Below are positions 7,266-16,299 of a stretch of 45,437 nt of DNA, piece after piece. The number at the start of each line of letters is the position of its first letter. Position 1 is the stretch's first letter. Below the pieces are notes generated by a model that was given only the letters and a program-made list of their open reading frames with translations, was not told where the DNA came from and ran no database searches. This DNA comes from Bacteroidales bacterium UBA6828 (lineage in GTDB: Bacteria; Bacteroidota; Bacteroidia; Bacteroidales; Paludibacteraceae): contig DKEG01000025.1 of NCBI GenBank assembly GCA_002452095.1, positions 1 to 45,437 on the forward strand. Reading direction: 5' to 3'. The translations under genes were made by a program, and so were the position numbers.

Positions 7266-10200
7266 ATGAATTTTATTCAACTGATTACCAAACTATTCGG
7301 CAATAAGGCACAGAAAGATATGCGTGCCATAATGCCGTATGTGGAGAAGATCAAGGCGGCATACACCGAGATTGACGCCCTCTCCAACGATGAACTGCGT
7401 GCCCGCAGCCAAGCCCTGATGGACAAGATTCAGGCGCGTGTAGCAGACAAGAAACAGAAAATCAAAGATCTGAAAGCAAGTATCGAGTCGCTCGAGATAG
7501 AGCAGCGCGAGAAAGTATATAACGAGATAGATCGTCTCGAAAAGGAGATTAAGACCGACTACGAGACCATTCTCGACGAGATGCTTCCCGAGGCGTTTGC
7601 CATCGTCAAATCGACTGCGCACCGCTTTGCGGAGAACGAGACCGTGGTTGTTACGGCTACCGAGCAGGACAAGAACCTCGCTGCTGACCCGCGCTTCGAC
7701 TTCGTGGAGATAGACGGCGACAAGGCCATCTATCACAACCACTGGACTGCCGGCGGCAACGAGATTACATGGGATATGGTGCACTATGACGTGCAACTCA
7801 TCGGCGGTGTTGTACTCCATCAGGGTAAGATCGCCGAGATGGCTACGGGTGAGGGGAAGACGCTTGTTTCCACGCTGCCCGTTTTCCTCAATGCGCTGAC
7901 CCACGAGGGCGTGCATGTGGTTACGGTGAACGACTATTTGGCAAAGCGTGACTCTGAATGGAACGGACCTATCTATATGTTCCATGGCTTGACCGTTGAT
8001 TGTATCGACAAGTACAAACCCAACAGCGACGAACGCCGCCGTGCTTACAACTGCGACATCACGTTCGGTACCAACAACGAGTTCGGTTTCGACTATCTGC
8101 GTGACAATATGGCTACCTCGCCGCTCGACCTTGTGCAGCGCGGACATAACTTCGCCATCGTTGATGAGGTGGACTCCGTCCTGATTGACGACGCACGTAC
8201 GCCGTTGATTATCAGCGGTCCGGTGCCCAAGGGCGAGGACCAGATGTTCGACGAGTACAAGCACCGTGTGGAGCAACTTGTGCGCACACAGACCACGCTG
8301 ACCACCAAATTGCTCAGCGAGGCAAAAGCCAAGATGGGCAGTGCGGACGAGAAAGAGCGCGAGGCGGGCGAGTTGGCATTGTTCCGTTCGTTCAAGGGTA
8401 TGCCGAAAAACAAAGCCCTGATCAAGTATCTGAGCGAGCCGGGTATCAAGGTGCGCCTGCAGAAGACCGAAGAGTTCTATATGCAGGAGAACGAGAAGAA
8501 CATGCACATCGCCACCGACGAACTCTATTTCGTCATCGACGAGAAAAACAAGACTATCGAACTGACCGACAAGGGTATTGATGCCCTGACGGGTACCACC
8601 GAGGACCCGCAGTTCTTCGTCCTGCCCGATGTGGGTAGCGAGATTGCCGAGGTGGAGAACAACGCCGCCCTGTCCGCCGAGGAGAAACAGCAGCGTAAGG
8701 ACGACATAATGACCAACTACAGCATCAAGTCGGAGCGCGTGCATACGGTCAACCAGTTGCTCAAAGCCTACACGTTGTTTGAAAAAGATGTGGACTATAT
8801 CATTGACAACAACGAGGTGAAGATCGTCGATGAGCAGACCGGACGTATTATGGAAGGGCGTCGCTGGTCGGACGGTCTGCACCAGGCGGTAGAGGCGAAA
8901 GAGAACGTAAAAGTGGAGGGCGCAACCCAGACCTTCGCCACCATCACGCTCCAGAACTATTTCCGTATGTACAACAAACTCGCAGGTATGACCGGTACCG
9001 CCGAGACCGAGGCGGGCGAGTTCTGGAATATCTACAAACTCGATGTGGTGGTCATCCCGACCAACAAGCCCATCGCGCGTATCGATATGAACGACCGTAT
9101 CTACCGCACCAAGCGCGAGAAATACAACGCCGTCATTGATGAGATTGTCGCCCTCGTAGGCGCAGGTCGCCCTGTATTGGTTGGTACTACGAGCGTGGAA
9201 ATAAGCGAGTTGCTGAGCCGTATGCTCAACCTGCGCAAGATACCGCACAATGTGTTGAACGCCAAGTTGCACCAGCGCGAGGCGGAGATTGTGGCACAAG
9301 CCGGTCGCCCCGGAGTGGTTACTATCGCAACGAACATGGCGGGGCGTGGTACGGATATCAAACTCACGCCCGAGGTGAAAGCCGCAGGCGGTTTGGCTAT
9401 TATTGGTACCGAGCGCCACGAGAGCCGTCGTGTTGATCGCCAGTTGCGCGGTCGTGCCGGTCGTCAGGGCGACCCGGGTAGCAGCGTTTTCTATGTATCG
9501 CTGGAGGACGACCTGATGCGTATGTTCGGATCGGAGCGTATCGCTGCCGTCATGGACAGGATGGGCTTCCAAGAGGGCGAGATGATAGAGCATTCGATGA
9601 TCTCCAGTTCTATCGAGCGTGCGCAGAAAAAGGTGGAGGAGAACAACTTCGGTATCCGCAAGCGCCTGATCGAGTACGACGATGTGATGAACCAGCAGCG
9701 TAATGTCATCTATGCCAAACGCCGCCACGCCCTGATGGGCGAGCGTATCGGTGTGGATATCACCAATATGATCTACGACACCGCCGAGGCCATTGTTGCC
9801 GACGCACGCGAGGCTGGCGACTACGAAGGACTGACATTCGAGGTCATGCAGACCTTTGCGATGGAGGTACCGTTCGACGAGCAGACTTTCCGCAGCAGCA
9901 AACCTGCCGCATTGAGTGAGCAACTCGCCGAAGCGGCACTGGATATGTTCAAACGCCGTATGGACAAACTGATGTCGGTGGCTAACCCTGTTATCCAAAA
10001 GGTATATGAGGAGAAAGGGCAGATGTATGAAAACATCCTGATCCCGATCACCGACGGCAAGAAAGTCTATAATATCGCTGTCAATCTGAAGAAAGCCGCC
10101 GAATCGGATTCCCGCGAAGTGGTGCGTGAGTTCGAAAAACGTATGCTGCTCTATGTCATCGACGACGAATGGAAAGAGCATCTCCGCCAGTTGGACGACC

Positions 10201-10604
10201 TCAAACAGAGCGTGCAGAACGCTTCCTACGAGCAGAAAGACCCGCTCCTTATATATAAACTGGAGTCGTTTGGTATCTTCCGCCGTATGCTGGACGCGCT
10301 CAACCGCCGTGCTATTGCTATCCTGCTCCGCGGGCAGATTCCTACTGCCAACCCCGAGGAGGTGCGCCAGGCACAGGAGCAACGCCGTCAGGACTACTCC
10401 CGCTACCGTACGCAGAAAGACTCTGTCGCACGTGCCGCACAACAGAGCGGACAGGCGGCAGCCGCAGGGCGCGACACCCGTGAGGTGCAACGCCCCGAAC
10501 CGATTCACGTAGAGAAGAAACCGCGTCCCAACGACCCGTGCCCCTGCGGCAGCGGCAAGAAATACAAACAGTGCCACGGTCGTTTGGAAAATGGTGCACT
10601 CTAA
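7266..10604 (+). CDS. secA: SecA, preprotein translocase ATPase
   Basis: The 1112-aa motor ATPase of the Sec system, which drives unfolded preproteins through SecYEG. Seen in order: a Walker A motif ATGEGKT (193-199), the Walker B box DEVD (300-303, DEVD rather than DEAD), a preprotein cross-linking region, the helicase motif NMAGRGTDIKL, QLRGRAGRQGDPG, and a C-terminal SEC-C zinc tail, CPCGSGKKYKQCH (1092-1104), with C1092, C1094, C1103 and H1104 as ligands. The length is typical of Bacteroidota SecA, which carries insertions relative to the roughly 900-aa E. coli protein. The gene has its own promoter. The opposite strand has a 1094-codon open frame that is only a compositional shadow. Confidence 0.99.
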   Translation: MNFIQLITKLFGNKAQKDMRAIMPYVEKIKAAYTEIDALSNDELRARSQALMDKIQARVADKKQKIKDLKASIESLEIEQREKVYNEIDRLEKEIKTDYETILDEMLPEAFAIVKSTAHRFAENETVVVTATEQDKNLAADPRFDFVEIDGDKAIYHNHWTAGGNEITWDMVHYDVQLIGGVVLHQGKIAEMATGEGKTLVSTLPVFLNALTHEGVHVVTVNDYLAKRDSEWNGPIYMFHGLTVDCIDKYKPNSDERRRAYNCDITFGTNNEFGFDYLRDNMATSPLDLVQRGHNFAIVDEVDSVLIDDARTPLIISGPVPKGEDQMFDEYKHRVEQLVRTQTTLTTKLLSEAKAKMGSADEKEREAGELALFRSFKGMPKNKALIKYLSEPGIKVRLQKTEEFYMQENEKNMHIATDELYFVIDEKNKTIELTDKGIDALTGTTEDPQFFVLPDVGSEIAEVENNAALSAEEKQQRKDDIMTNYSIKSERVHTVNQLLKAYTLFEKDVDYIIDNNEVKIVDEQTGRIMEGRRWSDGLHQAVEAKENVKVEGATQTFATITLQNYFRMYNKLAGMTGTAETEAGEFWNIYKLDVVVIPTNKPIARIDMNDRIYRTKREKYNAVIDEIVALVGAGRPVLVGTTSVEISELLSRMLNLRKIPHNVLNAKLHQREAEIVAQAGRPGVVTIATNMAGRGTDIKLTPEVKAAGGLAIIGTERHESRRVDRQLRGRAGRQGDPGSSVFYVSLEDDLMRMFGSERIAAVMDRMGFQEGEMIEHSMISSSIERAQKKVEENNFGIRKRLIEYDDVMNQQRNVIYAKRRHALMGERIGVDITNMIYDTAEAIVADAREAGDYEGLTFEVMQTFAMEVPFDEQTFRSSKPAALSEQLAEAALDMFKRRMDKLMSVANPVIQKVYEEKGQMYENILIPITDGKKVYNIAVNLKKAAESDSREVVREFEKRMLLYVIDDEWKEHLRQLDDLKQSVQNASYEQKDPLLIYKLESFGIFRRMLDALNRRAIAILLRGQIPTANPEEVRQAQEQRRQDYSRYRTQKDSVARAAQQSGQAAAAGRDTREVQRPEPIHVEKKPRPNDPCPCGSGKKYKQCHGRLENGAL

Positions 10605-10674
10605 AAAATGTGTATGAAAAACCGAATAGATTAAAATACATTGCGAATAGAGTAGGGTGCTTCGCTTTGAATAA

Positions 10675-10707
10675 GTAAGGTGGATGTCGGGTGGATGTCG
10701 GGTGGAT
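10675..10707 (-). repeat. 11-bp-period array, ATCCACC type
   Basis: On the minus strand: ATCCACCCGAC twice, then ATCCACCTTAC. The same units recur at 19517-19549 (minus) and 26389-26421 (plus). It lies in the 243-bp gap after secA. Confidence 0.9.
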
Positions 10708-10798
10708 AGCCTGTTTTTGTCCTGCCCGCATCACCTGCAAAATATAATCTTATTTAATAATTTACCACAAAGCGAACAAATAATGGTTCAATGATATG

Positions 10799-10844
10799 GT
10801 TAATTATTGAATAATTAACGTTTAATTACACGATAATTAACGTT
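10799..10844. promoter_or_regulatory. palindrome and direct repeats before the DUF3078 gene
   Basis: A perfect 21-bp palindrome (arm GTTAATTATT around a central G, 10799-10819) overlaps the first of two direct copies of ATAATTAACGTT (10811-10822 and 10833-10844). The copies are 22 bp apart, about two helical turns. The arrangement resembles an operator, but no regulator is known. The second copy ends three bases before the first candidate start codon. Confidence 0.4.
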
Positions 10845-10847
10845 CTT

Positions 10848-12071
10848 ATGTTTATGCGACGATTTATAAGCGTCATTGTATGTTTTCTGTCTTGTGCTGT
10901 CTCTCTTTGGGCGGTACAAGACTCTCTTTTAGTGGCAGATGGTTATGCGGGTGTTGAACCGGACACCATCCGTTTGCAAAACCTGTCTTCTACTGCTGAT
11001 TTGGATGCGCTCCTGCTTGAGTTGGTTGCCAAGCAAGGACGCGAACTGCACGAGAACGACAGTCTGGAACAGCAACTCACCGTAGCGGAGATATTGGTAC
11101 GTGATTCGCTCCTGGCACAGGCCCACCGCGACTCAGTCGAACTTGATTCGCTCAAGGAAGTTAATGCCCGTCTCCGTGAGGAAGTACACGATGTTCCGTT
11201 GGTGGTTGTTGCACAAAAATCCCTCGTTAAGGACGCCGAAGAAGACCGTAACGAAGTTCTGCGTGCTATTCGGGAGATGCATACCCCATGGAGAAGAGAA
11301 GCGAAGATAATGGTGCAACTGACCCAGAACTACGTTTCGCCCAACTGGTATCAGGGCGGGTCCTCTTCTTTTGCGGTGCTAAGTATATTCAAAGGAACGG
11401 CAGGATATTACTCTGAGCGGTTTACATGGGAGAACACGGGCGAATGGCGTGCGGGCGGTTCCACCGTCAGCGGCGACTCGCTCCGCAAGATCAATACCAC
11501 CGACGACCTGTTCCGCCTTTATTCCAAAGCCAACTACAAGGCTGTCGGCAACAAACTCTTCTATTCGTTTTCGGCAGAGTTTGAGACCCGCTTGTTCAAT
11601 ACGTACAAGGCGAATACCCGTGAGAAGAAATCTGCCCCGTTCTCGCCTGTGCGCCTGAACCTTGCCTTGGGTTTGGATTATAAACCGGTGGCAGGACTGA
11701 GTATCTCTTTCTCTCCGTTGGCGTACAAGTTGGTGCATGTGAGCGATACCACCAATATGAAGCAAACCGACTACAGTATTCCCGTCGGGCAGAAGACACT
11801 CAACGATGTGGGTTCTTCCGTCCGTGTGGAGTATGTCTGGAAACCTGTGCGCGAGATTGCACTGGAAACCAAGTTCTATATGTACACCAACTATAAGAAG
11901 GTGGAGTTGGACCTTGAGGTGAACTGCGATTTTATTATCAACCGTTTCTTCTCCGCGCGTGTGATGCTCCATCCCCGCTACGATAATACCGTTATTTATA
12001 CGGGCGACGAGAAAGCCAAGATGCAGTTTCGTGAACTCCTCTCTATCGGCTTCGCCCACAAATTCAGATAA
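10848..12071 (+). CDS. DUF3078 family protein, predicted outer-membrane associated
   Basis: A 407-aa secreted protein. The N-terminus is a signal peptide (hydrophobic stretch FISVIVCFLSCAVSLWA), followed by a charged helical region (about 40-130) and a C-terminal part rich in alternating hydrophobic and aromatic strands that contains NYVSPNWYQGGSSS. This motif and layout match DUF3078, a Bacteroidota family of unknown function predicted to form a barrel. The last residues (FAHKFR) end on an aromatic-Arg pattern common in barrel strands. The start may be the ATG at 10848 or the one at 10854 (MRRF...), which gives a tidier signal peptide. Downstream genes follow on the same strand. No enzymatic role can be proposed. 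Confidence 0.8.
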   Translation: MFMRRFISVIVCFLSCAVSLWAVQDSLLVADGYAGVEPDTIRLQNLSSTADLDALLLELVAKQGRELHENDSLEQQLTVAEILVRDSLLAQAHRDSVELDSLKEVNARLREEVHDVPLVVVAQKSLVKDAEEDRNEVLRAIREMHTPWRREAKIMVQLTQNYVSPNWYQGGSSSFAVLSIFKGTAGYYSERFTWENTGEWRAGGSTVSGDSLRKINTTDDLFRLYSKANYKAVGNKLFYSFSAEFETRLFNTYKANTREKKSAPFSPVRLNLALGLDYKPVAGLSISFSPLAYKLVHVSDTTNMKQTDYSIPVGQKTLNDVGSSVRVEYVWKPVREIALETKFYMYTNYKKVELDLEVNCDFIINRFFSARVMLHPRYDNTVIYTGDEKAKMQFRELLSIGFAHKFR

Positions 12072-12116
12072 TAGTACTACCAATTCATAATTCATAATTC
12101 GTAATTCATAATTGCC

Positions 12117-13487
12117 ATGGAAATCCGTTCCTATATTGCCGCTAATCGCTCCCGTTTCCACGAGGAGTGGGCAAGTCTTATCCGTATTCCGAGTGTCAGT
12201 TGTCAGCCCGAGCATAAGGCAGATATGCTGCGTTGTGCCGAGCGTTGGCGCGAACTGCTGTTGGCTGCAGGTTGTCAGAAAGCCGAGGTGATGCCTTCAG
12301 ACGGCAATCCTTTTGTCTATGCCGAGTACACACCCGATATCCAAGAAGGCAAGCGCGTCCCGACAGTCCTCGTCTATGCGCACTATGATGTCATGCCTGT
12401 GGAGCCGCTTGACCAGTGGCATTCCAACCCGTGGGAGCCGGAAATCCGCGATGGTCGTCTGTATGCCCGCGGGGCTGATGACGACAAGGGGCAGGCGATG
12501 ATACAAGCCAAAGCCTTCGAGTATATGGTACGCGAAGGGCTTATGAACTGCCACGTGAAGTTCATATTCGAAGGCGAAGAGGAGATTGGCAGCCCATCGC
12601 TTGAGGCTTTCCTGCACAAGCACAAGGAACTCCTCGCATGCGACATCATCCTCGTCAGCGACACCTCCATGATTGGCAAGGACACCCCCTCAATCACCAC
12701 GGGTTTGCGCGGGTTGGCGTATTGGCAAATCGAGGTGGACGGACCGTGCCGCGACCTGCATAGCGGGCATTTCGGCGGTGCTGTCAAGAACCCCATCAAC
12801 GCACTCTGCGAGATGTTGGCGCAGGTGGTGGACAAGCACGGACGCATCACCATCCCGCATTTCTACGACGATGTACTGCCCATTCCCGCTGCCGAGCGCG
12901 AGATGATAGCGCAAATACCCTTCTCCGAAGAGGCATACTGCCGTGCCATTGGCGTGGATGCCACCTTTGGCGAGGAAGGCTACTCCACGCTGGAGCGCAA
13001 CTCCTGCCGCCCGTCCTTCGACATCTGCGGTATCTGGGGAGGCTACACGGGTGAGGGCAGCAAGACCGTCCTTCCGTCCAAAGCCTTTGCCAAAGTCAGT
13101 TGCCGTCTTGTGGCTGACCAGGACCACGAGCATATCAGTCAGGCGTTTATCGACTATATGCAGCACATCGCGCCCGTTGGCGTGCGCGTGAAAGTGACGC
13201 CTATGCACGGTGGTCAGGGCTATGTCTGCCCCATTGACATACCCGCTTACAAGGCTGCCGAGAAGGGCTTTGAGGTGGCTTTCGGCAAACGTCCGCTGGC
13301 TGCCCGTCGGGGAGGCAGTATTCCTATCATCTCTTCTTTCGAGCAAATCCTTGGCGTGAAGACTATCCTCATGGGCTTCGGCTTGGAGCAGAACGCTATC
13401 CACTCGCCCAACGAGTCAATGGACCTTGAGACTTGGGAGAACGGCATCGTGGCGGTTACGGAGTTCTACAAGAACCTAACTTTGTAA
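12117..13487 (+). CDS. M20 family metallopeptidase (dipeptidase)
   Basis: A 456-aa zinc peptidase of the M20 family. Metal-site motifs are visible: AHYDVMP with H89 and D91, GADDDKGQ with the bridging Asp near 120-123, the catalytic glutamates in EGEEEIGS (around 150), and a final metal His in NAIHSPNE near the C-terminus. The length and the long middle segment (lid/dimerisation domain, SGHFGGAVKNP) match the CNDP/DapE-like dipeptidase branch. There is no signal peptide, so it is probably cytoplasmic and recycles peptides to amino acids. The gene follows a 45-bp spacer of near-perfect ATTCATA simple repeats and is separated from the DUF2520 gene by only 3 nt, which implies one transcript. Confidence 0.93.
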   Translation: MEIRSYIAANRSRFHEEWASLIRIPSVSCQPEHKADMLRCAERWRELLLAAGCQKAEVMPSDGNPFVYAEYTPDIQEGKRVPTVLVYAHYDVMPVEPLDQWHSNPWEPEIRDGRLYARGADDDKGQAMIQAKAFEYMVREGLMNCHVKFIFEGEEEIGSPSLEAFLHKHKELLACDIILVSDTSMIGKDTPSITTGLRGLAYWQIEVDGPCRDLHSGHFGGAVKNPINALCEMLAQVVDKHGRITIPHFYDDVLPIPAAEREMIAQIPFSEEAYCRAIGVDATFGEEGYSTLERNSCRPSFDICGIWGGYTGEGSKTVLPSKAFAKVSCRLVADQDHEHISQAFIDYMQHIAPVGVRVKVTPMHGGQGYVCPIDIPAYKAAEKGFEVAFGKRPLAARRGGSIPIISSFEQILGVKTILMGFGLEQNAIHSPNESMDLETWENGIVAVTEFYKNLTL

Positions 13488-13490
13488 ACT

Positions 13491-14201
13491 ATGCGAATTA
13501 CCATTGTGGGGCAGGGCAATGTGGCGTGTAATCTGCTGCATGCCTTTGAGAATAACGGTGTACGTGCTGAGATGGTATCGAGCAGGGTAGGGTTGGACGC
13601 ACTGCCGGAGTCGGATGTGTTTGTCTATGCCGTGCGGGACGAGGCGTTGGAGCAAGTGGTGGCACAGGTATATGCGCCGCGTGCGCTGCACCTCCATACA
13701 TCGGGTACGATGCCACTGTCGGTATTCGGCGACGACAAACCGCACGCCGGCATTCTCTATTTCTTCCAGAGTTTCAGCAAGGCGCACCTGATAGAGGATT
13801 TTACCACGGTCCCCGTCTTTATTGAGGGGCGCAATATCGATGACATTAGTGCCATCTATTCTCTTGCGCAAACGCTTACTCCGCGTATCTATGAGGCGAA
13901 CCGGCACGACCGTGAACGCCTGCATCTGGCAGGGGTCTTTGCCAACAATTTCACCAACGAAATGTATGCTATTGCCGCCGACATACTGCGTGGCACAAGT
14001 ATCCCGTTCCAAGTCCTTTTGCCGCTTATTGACCAAACTGCGGAGAAAATACATTCGCTATCGCCCCGTGATGCACAGACAGGACCTGCCCGCCGCGGGG
14101 ACGAAAATGTGATGCAACACCACGTTTCCCTTCTACCCAACGACGACTTTCGCACGCTTTACCGTCTGGTCTCCAAATTGATACAGCAAAGCGATAAATA
14201 A
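13491..14201 (+). CDS. Rossmann-fold DUF2520 protein
   Basis: A 236-aa protein with an N-terminal NAD(P)-binding Rossmann motif, IVGQGNVACNL (residues 4-14), and the C-terminal helical DUF2520 domain (about 125-235). The AGVFANNFTNEM segment near 145-156 is typical of this family, which is related to ProC and 6-phosphogluconate dehydrogenase-type enzymes. Its substrate is not established. The start ATG is 3 nt after the M20 peptidase stop, so the pair is probably co-translated. The first glycine-rich motif confirms the start. Confidence 0.85.
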   Translation: MRITIVGQGNVACNLLHAFENNGVRAEMVSSRVGLDALPESDVFVYAVRDEALEQVVAQVYAPRALHLHTSGTMPLSVFGDDKPHAGILYFFQSFSKAHLIEDFTTVPVFIEGRNIDDISAIYSLAQTLTPRIYEANRHDRERLHLAGVFANNFTNEMYAIAADILRGTSIPFQVLLPLIDQTAEKIHSLSPRDAQTGPARRGDENVMQHHVSLLPNDDFRTLYRLVSKLIQQSDK

Positions 14202-14293
14202 CTATTGCGCAATATAGTGGTAATCAAAAGTAAGTCTATGCTGCACTGATATGTAATATATTGTAACTTTGTGGTTGAACGTGGAGAAAATGG

Positions 14294-14698
14294 CAGGGCA
14301 ACCGCATCAAAATTGCATATCATTCAGGGAATGCGGATACTATGTGTTCCCTGCAAGCCATAGGCGAAGTAGGGTGTCTCGCCCTCGTCCGAGACCGGTT
14401 TGGCACAAACCATATGACTATGCTCTGTATGGGAGACGACGCGTCTCGCGTCGTTATGCGCCACAGGCGCATTGAGTGCCTGCTGGGATCCTGCAAGTCC
14501 GTGGACGTAGCAGGGTGATTCTAACGAAAACAAATCCCCATGGCTTGAGTAGAACTCCTTATCGGATCGCGTTGTTATCGGCTTTGCCGAACTATATGTA
14601 CGTTTCATTATGTCTTTTTGATGGCATTTAGAGGCTGTTTTGAGAACTTTTGTATTATTTCCACATTGTTTCATTATTATTTTGATGCGGTTGCCATG
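14294..14698. mobile_element. 405-bp non-autonomous transposable element (MITE-like)
   Basis: The ends are 20-bp terminal inverted repeats with one mismatch at position 3 (CAG/CAT, then GGCAACCGCATCAAAAT perfectly at 14297-14313 and 14679-14695). They are flanked immediately by a perfect 9-bp target duplication AGAAAATGG (14285-14293 and 14699-14707). No transposase ORF is inside. The left half is packed with hairpins: CAGGGAA/TTCCCTG (14325-14353), GTCTCG/CGAGAC, GGTTT/AAACC, GAGACG/CGTCTC and ATGCGCC/GGCGCAT. Two related 28-bp segments starting CCTGCAAG and ending AGGGTG bracket them. A 9-bp duplication fits IS4- or ISAs1-like transposases, but the parent family is not identified. A TAACTTTG box (14264-14271), without a good upstream element, lies just outside the left end. 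Confidence 0.85.
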
Positions 14699-14714
14699 AG
14701 AAAATGGCATTGTA

Positions 14715-14746
14715 CTTGCGTATATCTGTTTTTTTGTGTAACTTTG
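14715..14746 (+). promoter_or_regulatory. promoter of the DUF6089-uppS-bamA operon
   Basis: CTTG (14715-14718), a 20-bp spacer and TAACTTTG (14739-14746). The predicted start near 14753 leaves only about 17 nt before the ATG at 14770. The transposable element's target duplication ends just 7 bp upstream of the promoter. Confidence 0.7.
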
Positions 14747-14769
14747 CACGCTAATCGTATTTGGTAAAA

Positions 14770-15528
14770 ATGGGCAGTATGCAAGTACACAGGTCTTTGG
14801 GCAGTCGTAAGGCAGGAATATTGTTGCGGGTATGGGTAATGCTCGCAGGAATAATATGCTCTGTGGCTGCCATAGCAGACGACAGACCCTATCTGTGCGA
14901 ATTGGGATTGCAGGCAGGCTGCGGGTACTATGTGGGCGATGCGACAATGCATATTTTTAACCATCCGCGCGAGGCATACGGGGCGCATTTCCGGTATAAG
15001 TTTACCAACCGATGGGCATTGCAGGTAAAGGGGCTGACGCAGCGTATTGCGGGCTATGAATACGATGACCGTATGCAGAAACAGGATGCGATGTGGAGTA
15101 CGCAGATCATCAACCTTGACGCTATGGCGGAGTTCAATTTCTTCCGCTTTGGCGGAAAAACCTACGATACGCGTATCAAACCATTGACCCCTTATATATT
15201 CCTCGGCGTAGGCGTGGCGGTGTACGGCAATGGAATGAATATCGGCGGTTGGGACTGGAGCGACTATGGCGGCAAGGTACCCGTGGCATTTTATATCCCG
15301 ATGGGTTTCGGATTGAAATGGAAATTTGCGGAACGGTTCGGATTGAATCTGGCATGGCAGCATAATATCTATATGGCTGACAATCTGGATGGTAGGAAGA
15401 ATTTGAATAATACTCATAACCTCAATGGCAGCAATATATTGAACTTTGATGTTACCTCGCAACTCACTCTCGGCATAGTTTTTGAATTTGCACAGGAGAA
15501 AAAAGTTTGCCGTACTTGTATGTATTGA
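14770..15528 (+). CDS. DUF6089-like outer membrane beta-barrel protein
   Basis: A protein of about 252 aa with an N-terminal signal peptide (hydrophobic VWVMLAGIICSVAAIA ending before DDRPY) and a small outer-membrane barrel: repeated amphipathic strands, LGLQAGCGYYVGD early on, and PYIFLGVGVAVY in the middle. It matches the DUF6089/porin-like family that commonly precedes uppS and bamA in Bacteroidota. Start choice: an in-frame TTG lies at 14761, but the ATG at 14770 (or 14779) fits the promoter better. The protein ends CRTCMY after a cationic stretch, an unusual Cys-containing tail for a barrel. It probably functions in the envelope. The specific role is unknown. Confidence 0.8.
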   Translation: MGSMQVHRSLGSRKAGILLRVWVMLAGIICSVAAIADDRPYLCELGLQAGCGYYVGDATMHIFNHPREAYGAHFRYKFTNRWALQVKGLTQRIAGYEYDDRMQKQDAMWSTQIINLDAMAEFNFFRFGGKTYDTRIKPLTPYIFLGVGVAVYGNGMNIGGWDWSDYGGKVPVAFYIPMGFGLKWKFAERFGLNLAWQHNIYMADNLDGRKNLNNTHNLNGSNILNFDVTSQLTLGIVFEFAQEKKVCRTCMY

Positions 15529-15537
15529 CAAGGCACG

Positions 15538-16299
15538 ATGCGTAATTATAATGGAATGATGACATATAAAGACCAAATAGACAAATCGCGTATGCCGCGC
15601 CACGTGGCTGTCATTATGGATGGCAACGGGCGGTGGGCGAAGAAGCAGGGCTTGGCGCGTATGTTCGGACACCGGCAGGGGGTACAGACCGTACACGACA
15701 TTACCGTTGCCGCTGCAGAGATAGGTATAGAGTATCTGACGCTTTATACATTCTCCACCGAGAACTGGAACCGCCCGAAAGAGGAGGTGGATGCGCTGAT
15801 GAGTCTGTTGGTGGATACGATAGTGAAAGAGACGCCTACTCTGATGCAGAACAACGTGCAGTTGCTCACTATCGGCGATATCAGCCGTCTGTCCGAGGAA
15901 GCACGCCGGAAATTCGAGCAGTGTATGCGCGAGACGAGCCTGAATACAGGGCTGAAAATGGTCATCGCCCTAAGTTATTCCTCACGCTGGGAGATAACAC
16001 ACGCTATGCAACAGGCTGTGCAAATGGCACTTACAGGCGGACTGCGTGTGGAAGATATCAATGAGGAGTTTGTATCGTCCTGTATGACGACACGCAATAT
16101 GCCTGACCCCGATTTGCTGATCCGCACCAGTGGAGAACTGCGATTGAGCAATTTCTTGCTATGGCAGTTGGCTTATTCTGAACTTTATTTTACAGATTGT
16201 CTGTGGCCCGAGTTTACGCCCGAGGAATTTTATAAAGCAATCGTAGATTATCAACATCGTGAACGTAGATTTGGCAAGACCAGTGAACAAATTCGTTAA
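15538..16299 (+). CDS. uppS: isoprenyl transferase (undecaprenyl diphosphate synthase)
   Basis: A 253-aa cis-prenyltransferase that condenses isopentenyl units onto farnesyl diphosphate to make the C55 lipid carrier for peptidoglycan and O-antigen. Visible motifs are HVAVIMDGNGRWAKK with catalytic D28 (numbered from the first Met), FGHRQGVQ, LYTFSTENWNRP, and the C-terminal DLLIRTSGELRLSNFLLWQLAYSE region that binds diphosphate. The length is typical. In-frame ATGs at 15538, 15556 and 15559 are all possible starts. The gene begins 9 nt after the barrel gene and overlaps the bamA start, so it is inside the operon. Confidence 0.97.
   Translation: MRNYNGMMTYKDQIDKSRMPRHVAVIMDGNGRWAKKQGLARMFGHRQGVQTVHDITVAAAEIGIEYLTLYTFSTENWNRPKEEVDALMSLLVDTIVKETPTLMQNNVQLLTIGDISRLSEEARRKFEQCMRETSLNTGLKMVIALSYSSRWEITHAMQQAVQMALTGGLRVEDINEEFVSSCMTTRNMPDPDLLIRTSGELRLSNFLLWQLAYSELYFTDCLWPEFTPEEFYKAIVDYQHRERRFGKTSEQIR

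Noticed and set aside
7293..10577. 1094-codon open frame opposite secA
   Set aside because: It is a compositional shadow of secA, which has all family motifs. The antisense protein shows no domain or plausible start signals.
14264..14271. TAACTTTG box before the transposable element, as a promoter for an RNA inside it
   Set aside because: There is no TTTG-like element at the 20-bp spacing used elsewhere, so it was not called, though it is mentioned with the element.
14324..14947. 207-codon minus-strand frame across the transposable element
   Set aside because: It spans the element border and the start of the next gene on the opposite strand. It is not a transposase and lacks any motif.
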